Shown piece after piece: positions 1 to 6,430 of a DNA stretch of 7,092 bases (positions are counted from its first letter, which is position 1; each line of letters opens with the position of its first letter). Under the pieces are notes generated by a model, which worked only from the letters and a program-made list of their open reading frames with translations, did not search any database and was not told where the DNA came from. This DNA is from Gammaproteobacteria bacterium (GTDB lineage Bacteria > Pseudomonadota > Gammaproteobacteria > Steroidobacterales > Steroidobacteraceae), in contig PMNQ01000096.1 in the NCBI GenBank assembly GCA_003162555.1, positions 1-7,092 on the forward strand, in the 5' to 3' direction. Both the position numbers and the translations under genes were made by a program.

Positions 1-344
<344 letters not shown>

Positions 345-413
345 AGGAATGCGGCCATTCTACACCCAGGGGCGAGGGCGCCCTGTGAGGTCGTCCGCCA
401 ACGGGCAGGCGGG

Positions 414-427
414 ACCCCGCCAGGGGT
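414..427. repeat. Short inverted repeat ACCCC-GCCA-GGGGT
   Basis: A perfect 5-bp stem with a 4-base loop lies in the uvrA-ssb spacer, 11 bases before the stronger hairpin at 439-455. The plus strand continues with TTTA but no real T-tract, so a terminator role is doubtful. It may be a chance GC-rich palindrome or part of a regulatory site. Confidence 0.35.
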
Positions 428-438
428 TTACGGCGCAA

Positions 439-455
439 GGGGGCCTATAGCCCCC
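439..455. repeat. Strong inverted repeat GGGGGC-CTATA-GCCCCC
   Basis: A perfect 6-bp all-G/C stem with a 5-base CTATA loop sits near the middle of the divergent uvrA-ssb spacer. It is followed by ATATGG on the plus strand and CTTGCG on the minus strand, so neither side has the T-run of an intrinsic terminator. The symmetry and position between two divergent promoters would suit a protein-binding site or a leader hairpin. No known operator is recognised, and function is inference only. Confidence 0.5.
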
Positions 456-551
456 ATATGGAGCGCTAAGGCGGCCCTGGAGACCCCCGCGAGCGGCTAT
501 TTGGAGCCTGCTGCGGCAGAAACAGGCCCTGCCCGGGACGCCCGCGGCGAC

Positions 552-557
552 TACAAT
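552..557 (+). promoter_or_regulatory. Possible -10 element for ssb operon (TACAAT)
   Basis: TACAAT matches the sigma70 -10 consensus at five of six positions and stands out in GC-rich surroundings, about 49 bases before the ssb ATG. No good -35 hexamer lies 16-18 bases upstream (CTGCCC at 529-534 is the 17-bp-spaced candidate, a poor match). The call is therefore tentative and would need an activator or a non-canonical -35. Confidence 0.35.
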
Positions 558-593
558 AGCGGCCCTGCAATTCCTGAAAATGATCGCAAGCAA

Positions 594-598
594 GAGGG
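594..598 (+). promoter_or_regulatory. Ribosome binding site of ssb (GAGGG)
   Basis: GAGGG sits 7 bases before the ATG at 606. It supports that ATG as the ssb start rather than any of the upstream in-frame codons, which run open back through the spacer and antisense to uvrA. Confidence 0.7.
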
Positions 599-605
599 CC
601 TGGCC

Positions 606-1088
606 ATGGCGCGCGGAATCAACAAAGTCATCCTGATCGGCAATCTGGGCGCAGACCCGGAAACCCGTTCCATGCCCTCGGGCATGACGGTCGCGAACAT
701 CCGCATTGCCACCAGCGAGAGCTGGAAGGATAAACAGTCCGGCGAGCAGAAAGAGCGCACCGAGTGGCACAGCGTCGCGATGTTCGGCCGGCTTGGCGAG
801 ATCGCCGGCGAGTACCTGCGCAAGGGTTCGCAGGTGTATATCGAGGGCTCGTTGCGCACGCGCAAGTGGCAAGACAAGGAAGGGCGCGACCGCTACACCA
901 CTGAAGTGATCGCCGACGAGATGCAGATGCTGGGTGGCCGTGGCGGCGGCGGTGGCGGTGGCGGCGCCAGCACCGGTAGCACCGGCAACTACGAATCACG
1001 CGAGCGCGCCCCGGCGGGCGAACCAGCTGCGGCCGGCGCCGGCGCCGGCGCCAGCGCCGAAGAGTTCGACGACGACATTCCATTCTGA
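606..1088 (+). CDS. ssb: Single-stranded DNA-binding protein SSB
   Basis: SSB coats single-stranded DNA during replication, recombination and repair and recruits partner proteins through its C-terminal tip. The protein is 160 residues. The OB-fold domain covers about residues 1-110, beginning [20 protein letters not shown]. The DNA-stacking aromatics W40, W54, F60 and W88 fall at the same numbers as in E. coli SSB. A flexible linker follows: a Gly tract (113-120), a Ser/Thr patch, then Ala/Gly-rich repeats (140-150). It ends with the acidic tip EEFDDDIPF that binds SSB partners. The start is set by the ATG at 606 with GAGGG upstream and by the family N-terminus. The frame is open another 191 codons upstream, but that part overlaps uvrA in antisense and has no SSB features. 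Only 3 bases separate its stop from miaB. Pairing with a divergent uvrA is classical. Confidence 0.98.
   Translation: MARGINKVILIGNLGADPETRSMPSGMTVANIRIATSESWKDKQSGEQKERTEWHSVAMFGRLGEIAGEYLRKGSQVYIEGSLRTRKWQDKEGRDRYTTEVIADEMQMLGGRGGGGGGGGASTGSTGNYESRERAPAGEPAAAGAGAGASAEEFDDDIPF
1032..1052. repeat. Hexanucleotide tandem repeat (CCGGCG, three copies and a bit) in ssb linker
   Basis: Three consecutive copies of CCGGCG (1033-1050) plus flanking matching bases encode the alternating Gly-Ala stretch around residues 143-149 of the SSB linker. Because the unit is 6 bases, gain or loss of a copy would keep the frame and only change linker length. It is a simple-sequence tract typical of GC-rich genes. 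Confidence 0.7.
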
Positions 1089-1091
1089 AGC

Positions 1092-2504
1092 ATGAGCGGC
1101 CGCTACTACATCAAGACTTTTGGCTGCCAGATGAACGAGTACGACTCCGCGCGCATCGCGGACGTACTGCGCGAGAGCGTGGGGCTCACGCCCACCGATC
1201 AGCCGGAGCTGGCTGACCTGCTGCTGATGAACACCTGCTCCGTGCGCGAGAAGGCGCAGGACAAGGTGTATTCGCTGCTGGGCGAGTGGCGCGCACACAA
1301 GCTGCGGCGGCCTGAGGTCTTGATCGGCGTCGGCGGTTGCGTCGCCAGCCAGGAAGGCAGCGCGATCACGGCGCGTGCGCCGTTCGTCGACCTGGTGTTC
1401 GGGCCGCAGACCATTCACCGCCTGCCCGCCATGCTTGCGGCATTGCGCGCGCACGGCCGCGCGGTCGTCGATGTGAGCTTCCCGGAGATCGAGAAATTCG
1501 ATCACCTGCCAGCGCCGCGCGCCGAGGGTGCGCGCGCCTACGTGTCGATCATGGAAGGCTGCAGCAAGTACTGCAGTTTCTGCGTCGTGCCGTACACACG
1601 CGGCGACGAAGTGAGCCGCCCGTTCGCCGGAGTGATCGACGAAGTGCGCGCGCTGGCCGCGCAGGGCGTCGGCGAAGTGACGCTGCTGGGCCAGAACGTC
1701 AATGCCTACGCCGGCGCGCTCGCAGGCGGCGGCAGCGCCGATCTGGCCGCGCTCATTCACCACGTGGCACGCATCGAGGGCATCGAGCGCATCCGCTTCA
1801 CGACTTCGCATCCGCTCAATTTCACCGATAGCCTGATCGAGGCCTACGCGAACGTGCCGCAGCTCGCCAATCACCTGCACCTGCCGGTGCAGAGCGGGTC
1901 CGATCGCGTGCTGGCGATGATGAAGCGCGGCTACACCGCGCTCGAATACAAAGACCGGCTGCGCCGGCTCCGTGCGGTGCGGCCCGGCATTGCCGTCTCC
2001 ACCGACATCATCGTCGGCTTTCCCGGCGAGACCGAGCGCGACTTCGAGGCGACGCTGGCGCTGGTCGCCGAGGCCGGCCTCGACCAGTCATTCTGTTTCG
2101 TCTACAGCCCGCGGCCGGGCACGCCCGCCGCCGCGCTTCCGGACGAGGTCGCGCCCGAGGTCAGCGCCGCGCGGCTCGCCCGACTTCAGAAGTTACTGGA
2201 TGCGCAATCCCTGGAATTCAGCCGCAATATAGTAGGCACCACGCAACGCGTGCTGGTCGAGCGCCACGCCCGCAAGGACGCGAGCGAACTCGCCGGACGC
2301 ACCGAATGCAACCGCTGGGTGAACTTCAGCGGCCCGGCCTCGCTCCTGCATCGCTTCGTCGATGTCGTCGTCACCGAGGCGCGGCCGCATTCGCTGCGCG
2401 GCCGGCTGGTTACGACCACGACTACGACCGCGGCCACGACCGCAGTTGCGGCGAGCGCCGGCATCCGCTCAACTCCCGGCCACCGTGCCGCCGCGAGGGT
2501 CTGA
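1092..2504 (+). CDS. miaB: MiaB, tRNA-2-methylthio-N6-dimethylallyladenosine synthase
   Basis: MiaB is a radical-SAM methylthiotransferase. It adds the 2-methylthio group to i6A37 next to the anticodon of tRNAs that read U-starting codons. It carries two [4Fe-4S] clusters. Here the N-terminal domain shows [12 protein letters not shown] with C12, then C49 ([10 protein letters not shown]) and C83 (GGCVASQ) as auxiliary-cluster ligands. The radical-SAM triad is C157, C161 and C164 in [18 protein letters not shown]. Other family blocks are LLGQNVNAY (198-206), TTSHP (237-241), HLPVQSGS (263-270) and [13 protein letters not shown] (303-315). The TRAM domain, for RNA binding, spans about 383-440 and ends SLRGRLV. 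A tail of about 30 residues (441-470), rich in Thr and Ala, follows and is not part of the usual fold. The total of 470 is slightly long for the family. The start ATG lies 3 bases after ssb with only weak SD, suggesting coupling. Confidence 0.98.
   Translation: MSGRYYIKTFGCQMNEYDSARIADVLRESVGLTPTDQPELADLLLMNTCSVREKAQDKVYSLLGEWRAHKLRRPEVLIGVGGCVASQEGSAITARAPFVDLVFGPQTIHRLPAMLAALRAHGRAVVDVSFPEIEKFDHLPAPRAEGARAYVSIMEGCSKYCSFCVVPYTRGDEVSRPFAGVIDEVRALAAQGVGEVTLLGQNVNAYAGALAGGGSADLAALIHHVARIEGIERIRFTTSHPLNFTDSLIEAYANVPQLANHLHLPVQSGSDRVLAMMKRGYTALEYKDRLRRLRAVRPGIAVSTDIIVGFPGETERDFEATLALVAEAGLDQSFCFVYSPRPGTPAAALPDEVAPEVSAARLARLQKLLDAQSLEFSRNIVGTTQRVLVERHARKDASELAGRTECNRWVNFSGPASLLHRFVDVVVTEARPHSLRGRLVTTTTTTAATTAVAASAGIRSTPGHRAAARV
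2411..2446. repeat. Short imperfect repeat encoding the MiaB Thr-rich tail
   Basis: The units TACGACCACGAC and TACGACCGCGGC, then CACGACCGC, follow one another. In the miaB frame they encode six threonines (residues 441-446) followed by AATTA. This is a low-complexity tract just after the TRAM domain, between the conserved miaB core and the start of phoH. It looks like slippage-derived expansion at a gene end. Confidence 0.55.
2495..2499 (+). promoter_or_regulatory. Ribosome binding site supporting a CTG start of phoH (GAGGG)
   Basis: GAGGG lies inside the last codons of miaB. It stands 7 bases before the CTG at 2507 but only 1 base before the CTG at 2501. The spacing favours 2507 as the phoH initiation codon. 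Confidence 0.5.
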
Positions 2505-2506
2505 AC

Positions 2507-3523
2507 CTGGCCACGTCCACCGTCGCCATCGCCCGTGAATTCGAACTGGAGCCGGCTGACAACGCACGGCTCGCGAGCCTGTGCGGGCCGCTGGATGCGA
2601 ACCTGCGCCTGCTCGAATCGCGGCTCGAAGTGCAGATCCGCCGCCGTGGCCACGGCTTCCGCGTGCAAGGACTCCAGGCTGAAACGGCCGAACGCGCGCT
2701 GCGCGAGCTGCACGGCGTCGCCGCCACGGGCGAGGTCAGCCCCGAGCAGGTGCACCTGTGCATCGTCGAGCAAGGGCTCCCGCGCGCGATCCCCGTGAGG
2801 GGCGAGGGCCACCTAAGCGCCGAGCGCACCGTGCGCACGCCGCGCGGGCTGATCCACGCGCGCGGCGCGCATCAGCAGGCGTACCTGGCCAGCATCCGCG
2901 AGCGCGATCTGACCTTCGGCATCGGACCGGCCGGCACCGGCAAGACCTACCTCGCCGTGGCCTGCGCGGTAGAAGCGCTGACCGCCGAGCAGGTGCGCCG
3001 GCTGGTGCTGGTGCGGCCGGCAGTCGAAGCGGGCGAGCGGCTGGGCTTCCTGCCCGGCGATCTGGCGCAAAAAGTTGATCCCTACCTGCGGCCGATCTAC
3101 GACGCACTCTATGAAATGCTCGGCTTCGATCGCGTGGCGCGGCTGATCGAGCGCGCGGTGATCGAAGTGGCGCCACTCGCTTTCATGCGCGGCCGCTCAC
3201 TCAACGACTCGTTCATCATTCTCGATGAGGCGCAGAACACGACCGTCGAGCAGATGAAGATGTTCCTCACGCGCATCGGCTTCGGTTCACGCGCGGTGGT
3301 GACCGGCGATGTGACGCAGACCGACCTGCCCGCCGGCCGCCCCTCGGGGCTGCGGCACTCGCTGCACGTGCTGCGCGGCGTGACCGGCGTCGCCTTCAAT
3401 CATTTCGATGCCGCCGATGTCGTGCGGCATCCGCTCGTGCAGCGCATCGTGCAGGCCTACGAAGCGCAGGAGTCCGCTGACTCCGGCGCCGACGGCCCGC
3501 CGCGAGGCGACCATCGTGGCTAG
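2507..3523 (+). CDS. ybeZ: PhoH family ATPase (YbeZ-like), probable CTG start
   Basis: This is a PhoH-family P-loop NTPase of the YbeZ type, the usual partner of YbeY and thought to act in RNA metabolism. From the proposed start it is 338 residues, close to the E. coli protein. The N-terminal part includes [17 protein letters not shown] (12-28), typical of the family. The Walker A is GPAGTGKT (140-147). [20 protein letters not shown] (170-189), [15 protein letters not shown] (230-244, Walker B) and [12 protein letters not shown] (264-275) are diagnostic. The start is unusual: the only in-frame ATG (2306) would add 67 residues of Arg/Gly-rich sequence buried in miaB, and no GTG or TTG occurs until 2630, inside the conserved domain. 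CTG at 2507, or CTG at 2501 overlapping the miaB stop as CTGA, fits homologous N-termini best. It overlaps ybeY by 8 bases. Confidence 0.95.
   Translation: MATSTVAIAREFELEPADNARLASLCGPLDANLRLLESRLEVQIRRRGHGFRVQGLQAETAERALRELHGVAATGEVSPEQVHLCIVEQGLPRAIPVRGEGHLSAERTVRTPRGLIHARGAHQQAYLASIRERDLTFGIGPAGTGKTYLAVACAVEALTAEQVRRLVLVRPAVEAGERLGFLPGDLAQKVDPYLRPIYDALYEMLGFDRVARLIERAVIEVAPLAFMRGRSLNDSFIILDEAQNTTVEQMKMFLTRIGFGSRAVVTGDVTQTDLPAGRPSGLRHSLHVLRGVTGVAFNHFDAADVVRHPLVQRIVQAYEAQESADSGADGPPRGDHRG
3504..3507 (+). promoter_or_regulatory. Ribosome binding site supporting the GTG start of ybeY (GAGG)
   Basis: GAGG lies 8 bases before the GTG at 3516, within the last codons of phoH. It supports GTG 3516 over the upstream ATG at 3408, which lies deep in phoH, and over GTG 3549, which has no such signal. 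Confidence 0.55.
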
Positions 3524-4013
3524 CACGCCGCGCCGCGCCCGCGTAGCTGTGAGCGCTCAGCGGGGTCTCACGCTGCATCTGCGCCGAGCCACGCGCCAGG
3601 GGCGCGTGCCCGGCGTCGCCGCGCTCAGGCAATGGGCCGCGCTGGCCCTCGGCAGCCGTGCCCGCGGCCGCGAGCTGTCGGTGCTGGTGGTCGGCCCGGC
3701 CCGCAGCCGTAGCCTCAACCACCGCTATCGCGGGCAGGATCACGCCACCAACGTGCTGTCATTCCCCGGCACGGCCGTCGCGCCGCATACGAAGCTGCTG
3801 GGCGACCTGGTGATCTGCCCGCAGGTGCTGCAGCGCGAGGCGCGCGCGCAAGGCAAGGCGGAGCGCGCGCACTGGATGCATATGGTCATTCACGGCGTGC
3901 TGCACCTGGCGGGCTACGATCACCAGCAGCCCGCCGCTGCGCGGCGCATGGAGCGGCGCGAGACGCGCCTGCTGCGCAGGCTCGGCGTGGCCGATCCCTA
4001 TCGGAGCGTGTGA
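3516..4013 (+). CDS. ybeY: YbeY, endoribonuclease / rRNA maturation factor
   Basis: YbeY is a small metal-dependent endoribonuclease involved in 16S rRNA 3'-end maturation and ribosome quality control, in the cytoplasm. The predicted protein is 165 residues. The zinc-binding signature H-x3-H-x5-H is intact: H126, H130 and H136 in HGVLHLAGYDH. The conserved block LNHRYRGQDHATNVLSFP (67-84) includes the RNA-site arginine in YR, then GDLVIC (96-101). It closes with LGVADPY, as YbeY proteins normally do. The GTG start gives an N-terminus somewhat longer than usual (basic residues 1-12); GTG at 3549 (residue 12) is the alternative. It overlaps the phoH stop by 8 bases and ends 3 bases before ybeX, consistent with coupled expression in the ybeZ-ybeY-ybeX trio. 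Identification rests on motifs and context and is secure. Confidence 0.97.
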   Translation: MASTPRRARVAVSAQRGLTLHLRRATRQGRVPGVAALRQWAALALGSRARGRELSVLVVGPARSRSLNHRYRGQDHATNVLSFPGTAVAPHTKLLGDLVICPQVLQREARAQGKAERAHWMHMVIHGVLHLAGYDHQQPAAARRMERRETRLLRRLGVADPYRSV

Positions 4014-4016
4014 GGC

Positions 4017-4892
4017 ATGGCGAAATCGAAGGCCAAGACGAAGGATCCCGGCAGCGGCTGGCGCGGGCGGCTGACACGCACCCTGGCCGGGGGCCTCAGG
4101 GAACGTGCGCAACTGCTCGAACTGCTGCGCGAGGCCACCAAGCGCGGACTGCTCGACGCGGATGCGATGGCGATGGTCGAGGGCGCGCTCACCATGGCCG
4201 AGCTGCAAGCGCGCGATGTCATGGTGGCGCGCCCCGGCATGGTGTGCATCCGGCGCGACGATCCGCTCTCGCGCATCCTGCCGGCGGTCATCGATTCGGG
4301 GCACTCGCGCTTTCCGGTGGTCGACGGCGACCGCGACGACGTGGTCGGCATCCTGCTGGCCAAAGACCTGTTGCGCGCGGCCGGATCCGCGGCCGCGAAA
4401 GGACCGGCTGCCGAAAAATTCGATATGCGCGAGTTCCTGCGGCCGGTGGTGTTCGTGCCGGAGGCCAAGCGCCTCGACGTGCTGCTGAAGGAATTCCGCG
4501 GCACCCGCAATCACATGGCGATCGTCATCGATGAATACGGCGGCGTGGCCGGACTGGTCACCATCGAAGACGTCATCGAGCAGATCATCGGCGAAATTGA
4601 CGACGAATTCGATGTCGAGGACGACCAGAACATCCGCGGTGACGGCGAGCAGCAATTCATCGTGCGCGGCGCCACGCGCATCAGCGAATTCAACGAGCAC
4701 TTCGGCACCGCTTTCAAGGACGCGGAGTTCGACACGGTCGCGGGCCTTGTGATGCAGCAGCTCGGGCGCGTGCCGCGGCGCGGCGAGTCGGTCGTCATCG
4801 GCGCCTTCGATTTCCGCGTGCTGCGCACCGACCGGCGGCGCATCGACAGCCTGCGCGTGACACCGGTGCGCGCTGCGCCGCCCGCTTCGTGA
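4017..4892 (+). CDS. ybeX: YbeX/CorC, CBS-domain protein
   Basis: This protein belongs to the CorC/YbeX family: soluble proteins with paired CBS domains and a C-terminal CorC_HlyC domain. The family was first linked to Mg2+/Co2+ efflux (CorC) and, for E. coli YbeX, to ribosome metabolism beside ybeY. The length is 291 residues. A basic N-terminus is followed by a helical part (about 25-65). CBS1 spans about 66-121, opening ARDVMVARPGMV. A linker rich in Ala and Gly follows (121-133). CBS2 spans about 140-197, with MAIVIDEYGGVAGLVTIEDV as the family hallmark and the acidic end EIDDEFDVEDD. The CorC_HlyC domain covers about 210-285. There are no membrane segments, unlike the larger HlyC/CorC transporters. 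The start ATG at 4017 has GGAG at 4003-4006. The last bases overlap the lnt start as GTGA. The exact biochemical role remains unsettled in the family. Confidence 0.96.
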   Translation: MAKSKAKTKDPGSGWRGRLTRTLAGGLRERAQLLELLREATKRGLLDADAMAMVEGALTMAELQARDVMVARPGMVCIRRDDPLSRILPAVIDSGHSRFPVVDGDRDDVVGILLAKDLLRAAGSAAAKGPAAEKFDMREFLRPVVFVPEAKRLDVLLKEFRGTRNHMAIVIDEYGGVAGLVTIEDVIEQIIGEIDDEFDVEDDQNIRGDGEQQFIVRGATRISEFNEHFGTAFKDAEFDTVAGLVMQQLGRVPRRGESVVIGAFDFRVLRTDRRRIDSLRVTPVRAAPPAS

Positions 4893-6412
4893 GCATGGCG
4901 GAGCGTCTGCGCCGCGCGCGGCGCGGGTGGCCGCTGCTGCTGGCGCTGGCTGCTGGCGCGCTGCTGCCGCTGGCCTTCGCTCCGTTCGGATGCTGGCCGC
5001 TGGCGATCCTGTGTCCGGCGCTGCTGATGTGGCTGTGGACGGACGCCGCGCCGCGCCGCGCTGCGCTGCTGGGATTCTGTTTTGGCGTCGGCTATTTTGG
5101 CGTCGGCACGTCGTGGCTTTACATCTCGATCCACGAGCACGGGCCGGCATCCATCGGCTTCTCGGCCCTGGCGGTCGCGCTGGTGGTGGTGTACATGGCG
5201 GCCTACCACGCGTTGCTGGGCTGGTGCGTGGCGCGCTGGCTGCCCGCGCGCGGCGCCTGGCGCTGGTACGCCGGGCTGCCCGCGGTGTGGCTGCTGATCG
5301 AGTGGTGCCGTGGCTGGATGCTCACCGGTTTTCCCTGGCTGTCGCTCGGTTATTCGCAGACCGACACGCTCCTGTCCGGTTACGCACCGGTGCTTGGCGT
5401 CTACGGCATCTCTGCTCTGCTGCTGCTGCAGGCGGGCGCGCTGCTGGTGTGCGTCCAGGCACGCGGGCGCGCCCTGTTTGCGCCGCTCACTGTCATTGCG
5501 CTGGTCTGGATTGGCGGTGCGCTGCTCGCGCGTATCGAGTGGACGCATCCGTCCGGCGCGCCGGTGCCGATAGCGATCCTGCAGGGTGCGATTCCGCAGG
5601 ACGAAAAATGGCAGCTCGACAATCGCGAGCCTACTATGCGGTTGTATCAGTCACTCAATGATCAAGCCTTGGGTGCCCGTCTGATCGTGTGGCCGGAAGC
5701 GGCCATCCCCGAACTGGCCAATGAGATCGCGCCTTACCTCGCTGAAATCCAGGGGAGTTCGCGCGCGCACGGAGCCGACGTGCTGATGGGCGTGGTCAGG
5801 CTCGGCGACAACGGCGTGGACTACTACAACTCGATTCTCGCGCTGACCACCGGCGTGGCTTTCTACGACAAGCGGCACCTGGTGCCGTTCGCGGAATATT
5901 TTCCGGTGCCCGCATTCGTGCGCAGCTGGCTGCGGCTGATGAGCCTGCCGTATTCCGATTTTCGGGCCGGTGTCGACGGACAAGCGCCGCTGCTCGCGGG
6001 CGGCATGCGCCTCGCGCCCTCGATCTGCTACGAAGATGCCTTCGGCAGCGCACAGCTCGCGCTCGTGGCCCGCTCGGAACTGCTGGTCAACGTGACCAAT
6101 GATGCCTGGTTTGGGCGCTCGCCAGCGCGCTTCCAGCACCTGCAGATCAGCCGAATGAGGGCCATCGAGGCGGGGCGTTTCCTGCTGCGGGCCGGCAATG
6201 ACGGGGTTTCGGCCATCATCGGCCCGCATGGCGAGCTTTCGGCGGTCGCTCCCGAGTACCGCAGTGCCGTGTTGCGCGGAACCGTCGTGCCCCGCAGCGG
6301 TCTATCCCCCTATGTCAGGTCCGGCAACTGGGCAGTGATCCTGCTGGCCCTGGCCGCCGCTGCCGGCAGCGTCCGGCGGCGCGGCAACCCACTTTATTTA
6401 TCGACCACTTAG
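4889..6412 (+). CDS. lnt: Lnt, apolipoprotein N-acyltransferase
   Basis: Lnt is an inner-membrane enzyme. It transfers an acyl chain from phospholipid to the free amino group of the N-terminal diacylglyceryl-cysteine, the last step of lipoprotein maturation. The protein is 507 residues, the normal size. The N-terminal half has hydrophobic segments at about 14-33, 36-51, 58-80, 88-112, 123-140, 165-190 and 195-214. The periplasmic nitrilase-type domain covers about 225-470, and a last membrane helix lies near 481-494. The catalytic triad is visible: E270 in VWPEAAIPE, K328 in FYDKRHLVPFAEYFP and C380 in PSICYEDAFG. E336, matching a further conserved active-site glutamate, is also present. The start is either GTG 4889 (4-base overlap with ybeX) or ATG 4895, with no strong SD for either. 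The gene follows ybeX, as in E. coli. Confidence 0.97.
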   Translation: MSMAERLRRARRGWPLLLALAAGALLPLAFAPFGCWPLAILCPALLMWLWTDAAPRRAALLGFCFGVGYFGVGTSWLYISIHEHGPASIGFSALAVALVVVYMAAYHALLGWCVARWLPARGAWRWYAGLPAVWLLIEWCRGWMLTGFPWLSLGYSQTDTLLSGYAPVLGVYGISALLLLQAGALLVCVQARGRALFAPLTVIALVWIGGALLARIEWTHPSGAPVPIAILQGAIPQDEKWQLDNREPTMRLYQSLNDQALGARLIVWPEAAIPELANEIAPYLAEIQGSSRAHGADVLMGVVRLGDNGVDYYNSILALTTGVAFYDKRHLVPFAEYFPVPAFVRSWLRLMSLPYSDFRAGVDGQAPLLAGGMRLAPSICYEDAFGSAQLALVARSELLVNVTNDAWFGRSPARFQHLQISRMRAIEAGRFLLRAGNDGVSAIIGPHGELSAVAPEYRSAVLRGTVVPRSGLSPYVRSGNWAVILLALAAAAGSVRRRGNPLYLSTT

Positions 6413-6416
6413 CGTT

Positions 6417-6420
6417 GGAG
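6417..6420 (+). promoter_or_regulatory. Ribosome binding site of the HtrA-type gene (GGAG)
   Basis: GGAG lies in the 18-base gap after lnt, 10 bases before the ATG at 6431. The spacing is slightly long but usable. No promoter or terminator is seen in the gap, so the gene is probably co-transcribed with lnt. Confidence 0.5.
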
Positions 6421-6430
6421 CATTACCGAT

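Larger units (their letters stand above)
345..605. promoter_or_regulatory. Divergent uvrA-ssb intergenic region
   Basis: This 261-bp spacer separates the 5' ends of uvrA (minus) and ssb (plus), so it should hold both promoters. It contains several short perfect inverted repeats: AGGGCGCCCT at 375-384, ACCCC/GGGGT at 414-427, GGGGGC/GCCCCC at 439-455, and CTGCGGCAG at 511-519 inside a looser GCCTG...CAGGC pair (506-527). There is one plausible -10 hexamer toward ssb. I looked for the E. coli SOS box (CTGT-N8-ACAG) that uvrA and ssb share in enteric bacteria and did not find one. GTTC-N7-GAAC-type boxes were also not seen. No convincing small ORF or RNA gene is evident. Promoter function is inferred from position. 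Confidence 0.6.

Noticed and set aside
439..460. GGGGGC-CTATA-GCCCCC hairpin as an intrinsic terminator
   Set aside because: No T-run follows on either strand, and it sits between two divergent 5' ends where a terminator is not expected.
996..1880. 294-codon minus-strand open frame opposite the ssb end and miaB
   Set aside because: Antisense to conserved coding sequence, with no recognised motif or RBS; a GC-bias shadow.
4377..4396. Adjacent BamHI and NotI-like sites (GGATCC then GCGGCCGC), resembling a cloning linker
   Set aside because: The bases stay in frame inside ybeX and encode the Ala/Gly-rich linker between the CBS domains; GC-rich palindromes of this sort recur in the window, for example at the miaB start.
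3759..5150. 463-codon minus-strand open frame opposite ybeY, ybeX and early lnt
   Set aside because: Low-complexity Arg/Ala/His-rich translation lying antisense to three confidently identified genes; such frames are expected from codon bias in GC-rich DNA.
4511..5548. 345-codon minus-strand open frame opposite ybeX and lnt
   Set aside because: Gln/Arg-rich low-complexity translation with no family resemblance, fully antisense to real genes.
6390..6412. AT-rich patch at the lnt end (ACTTTATTTATCG) as a promoter for the HtrA gene
   Set aside because: No matching -35 element at a suitable distance, and the bases are accounted for as the C-terminal codons of lnt.
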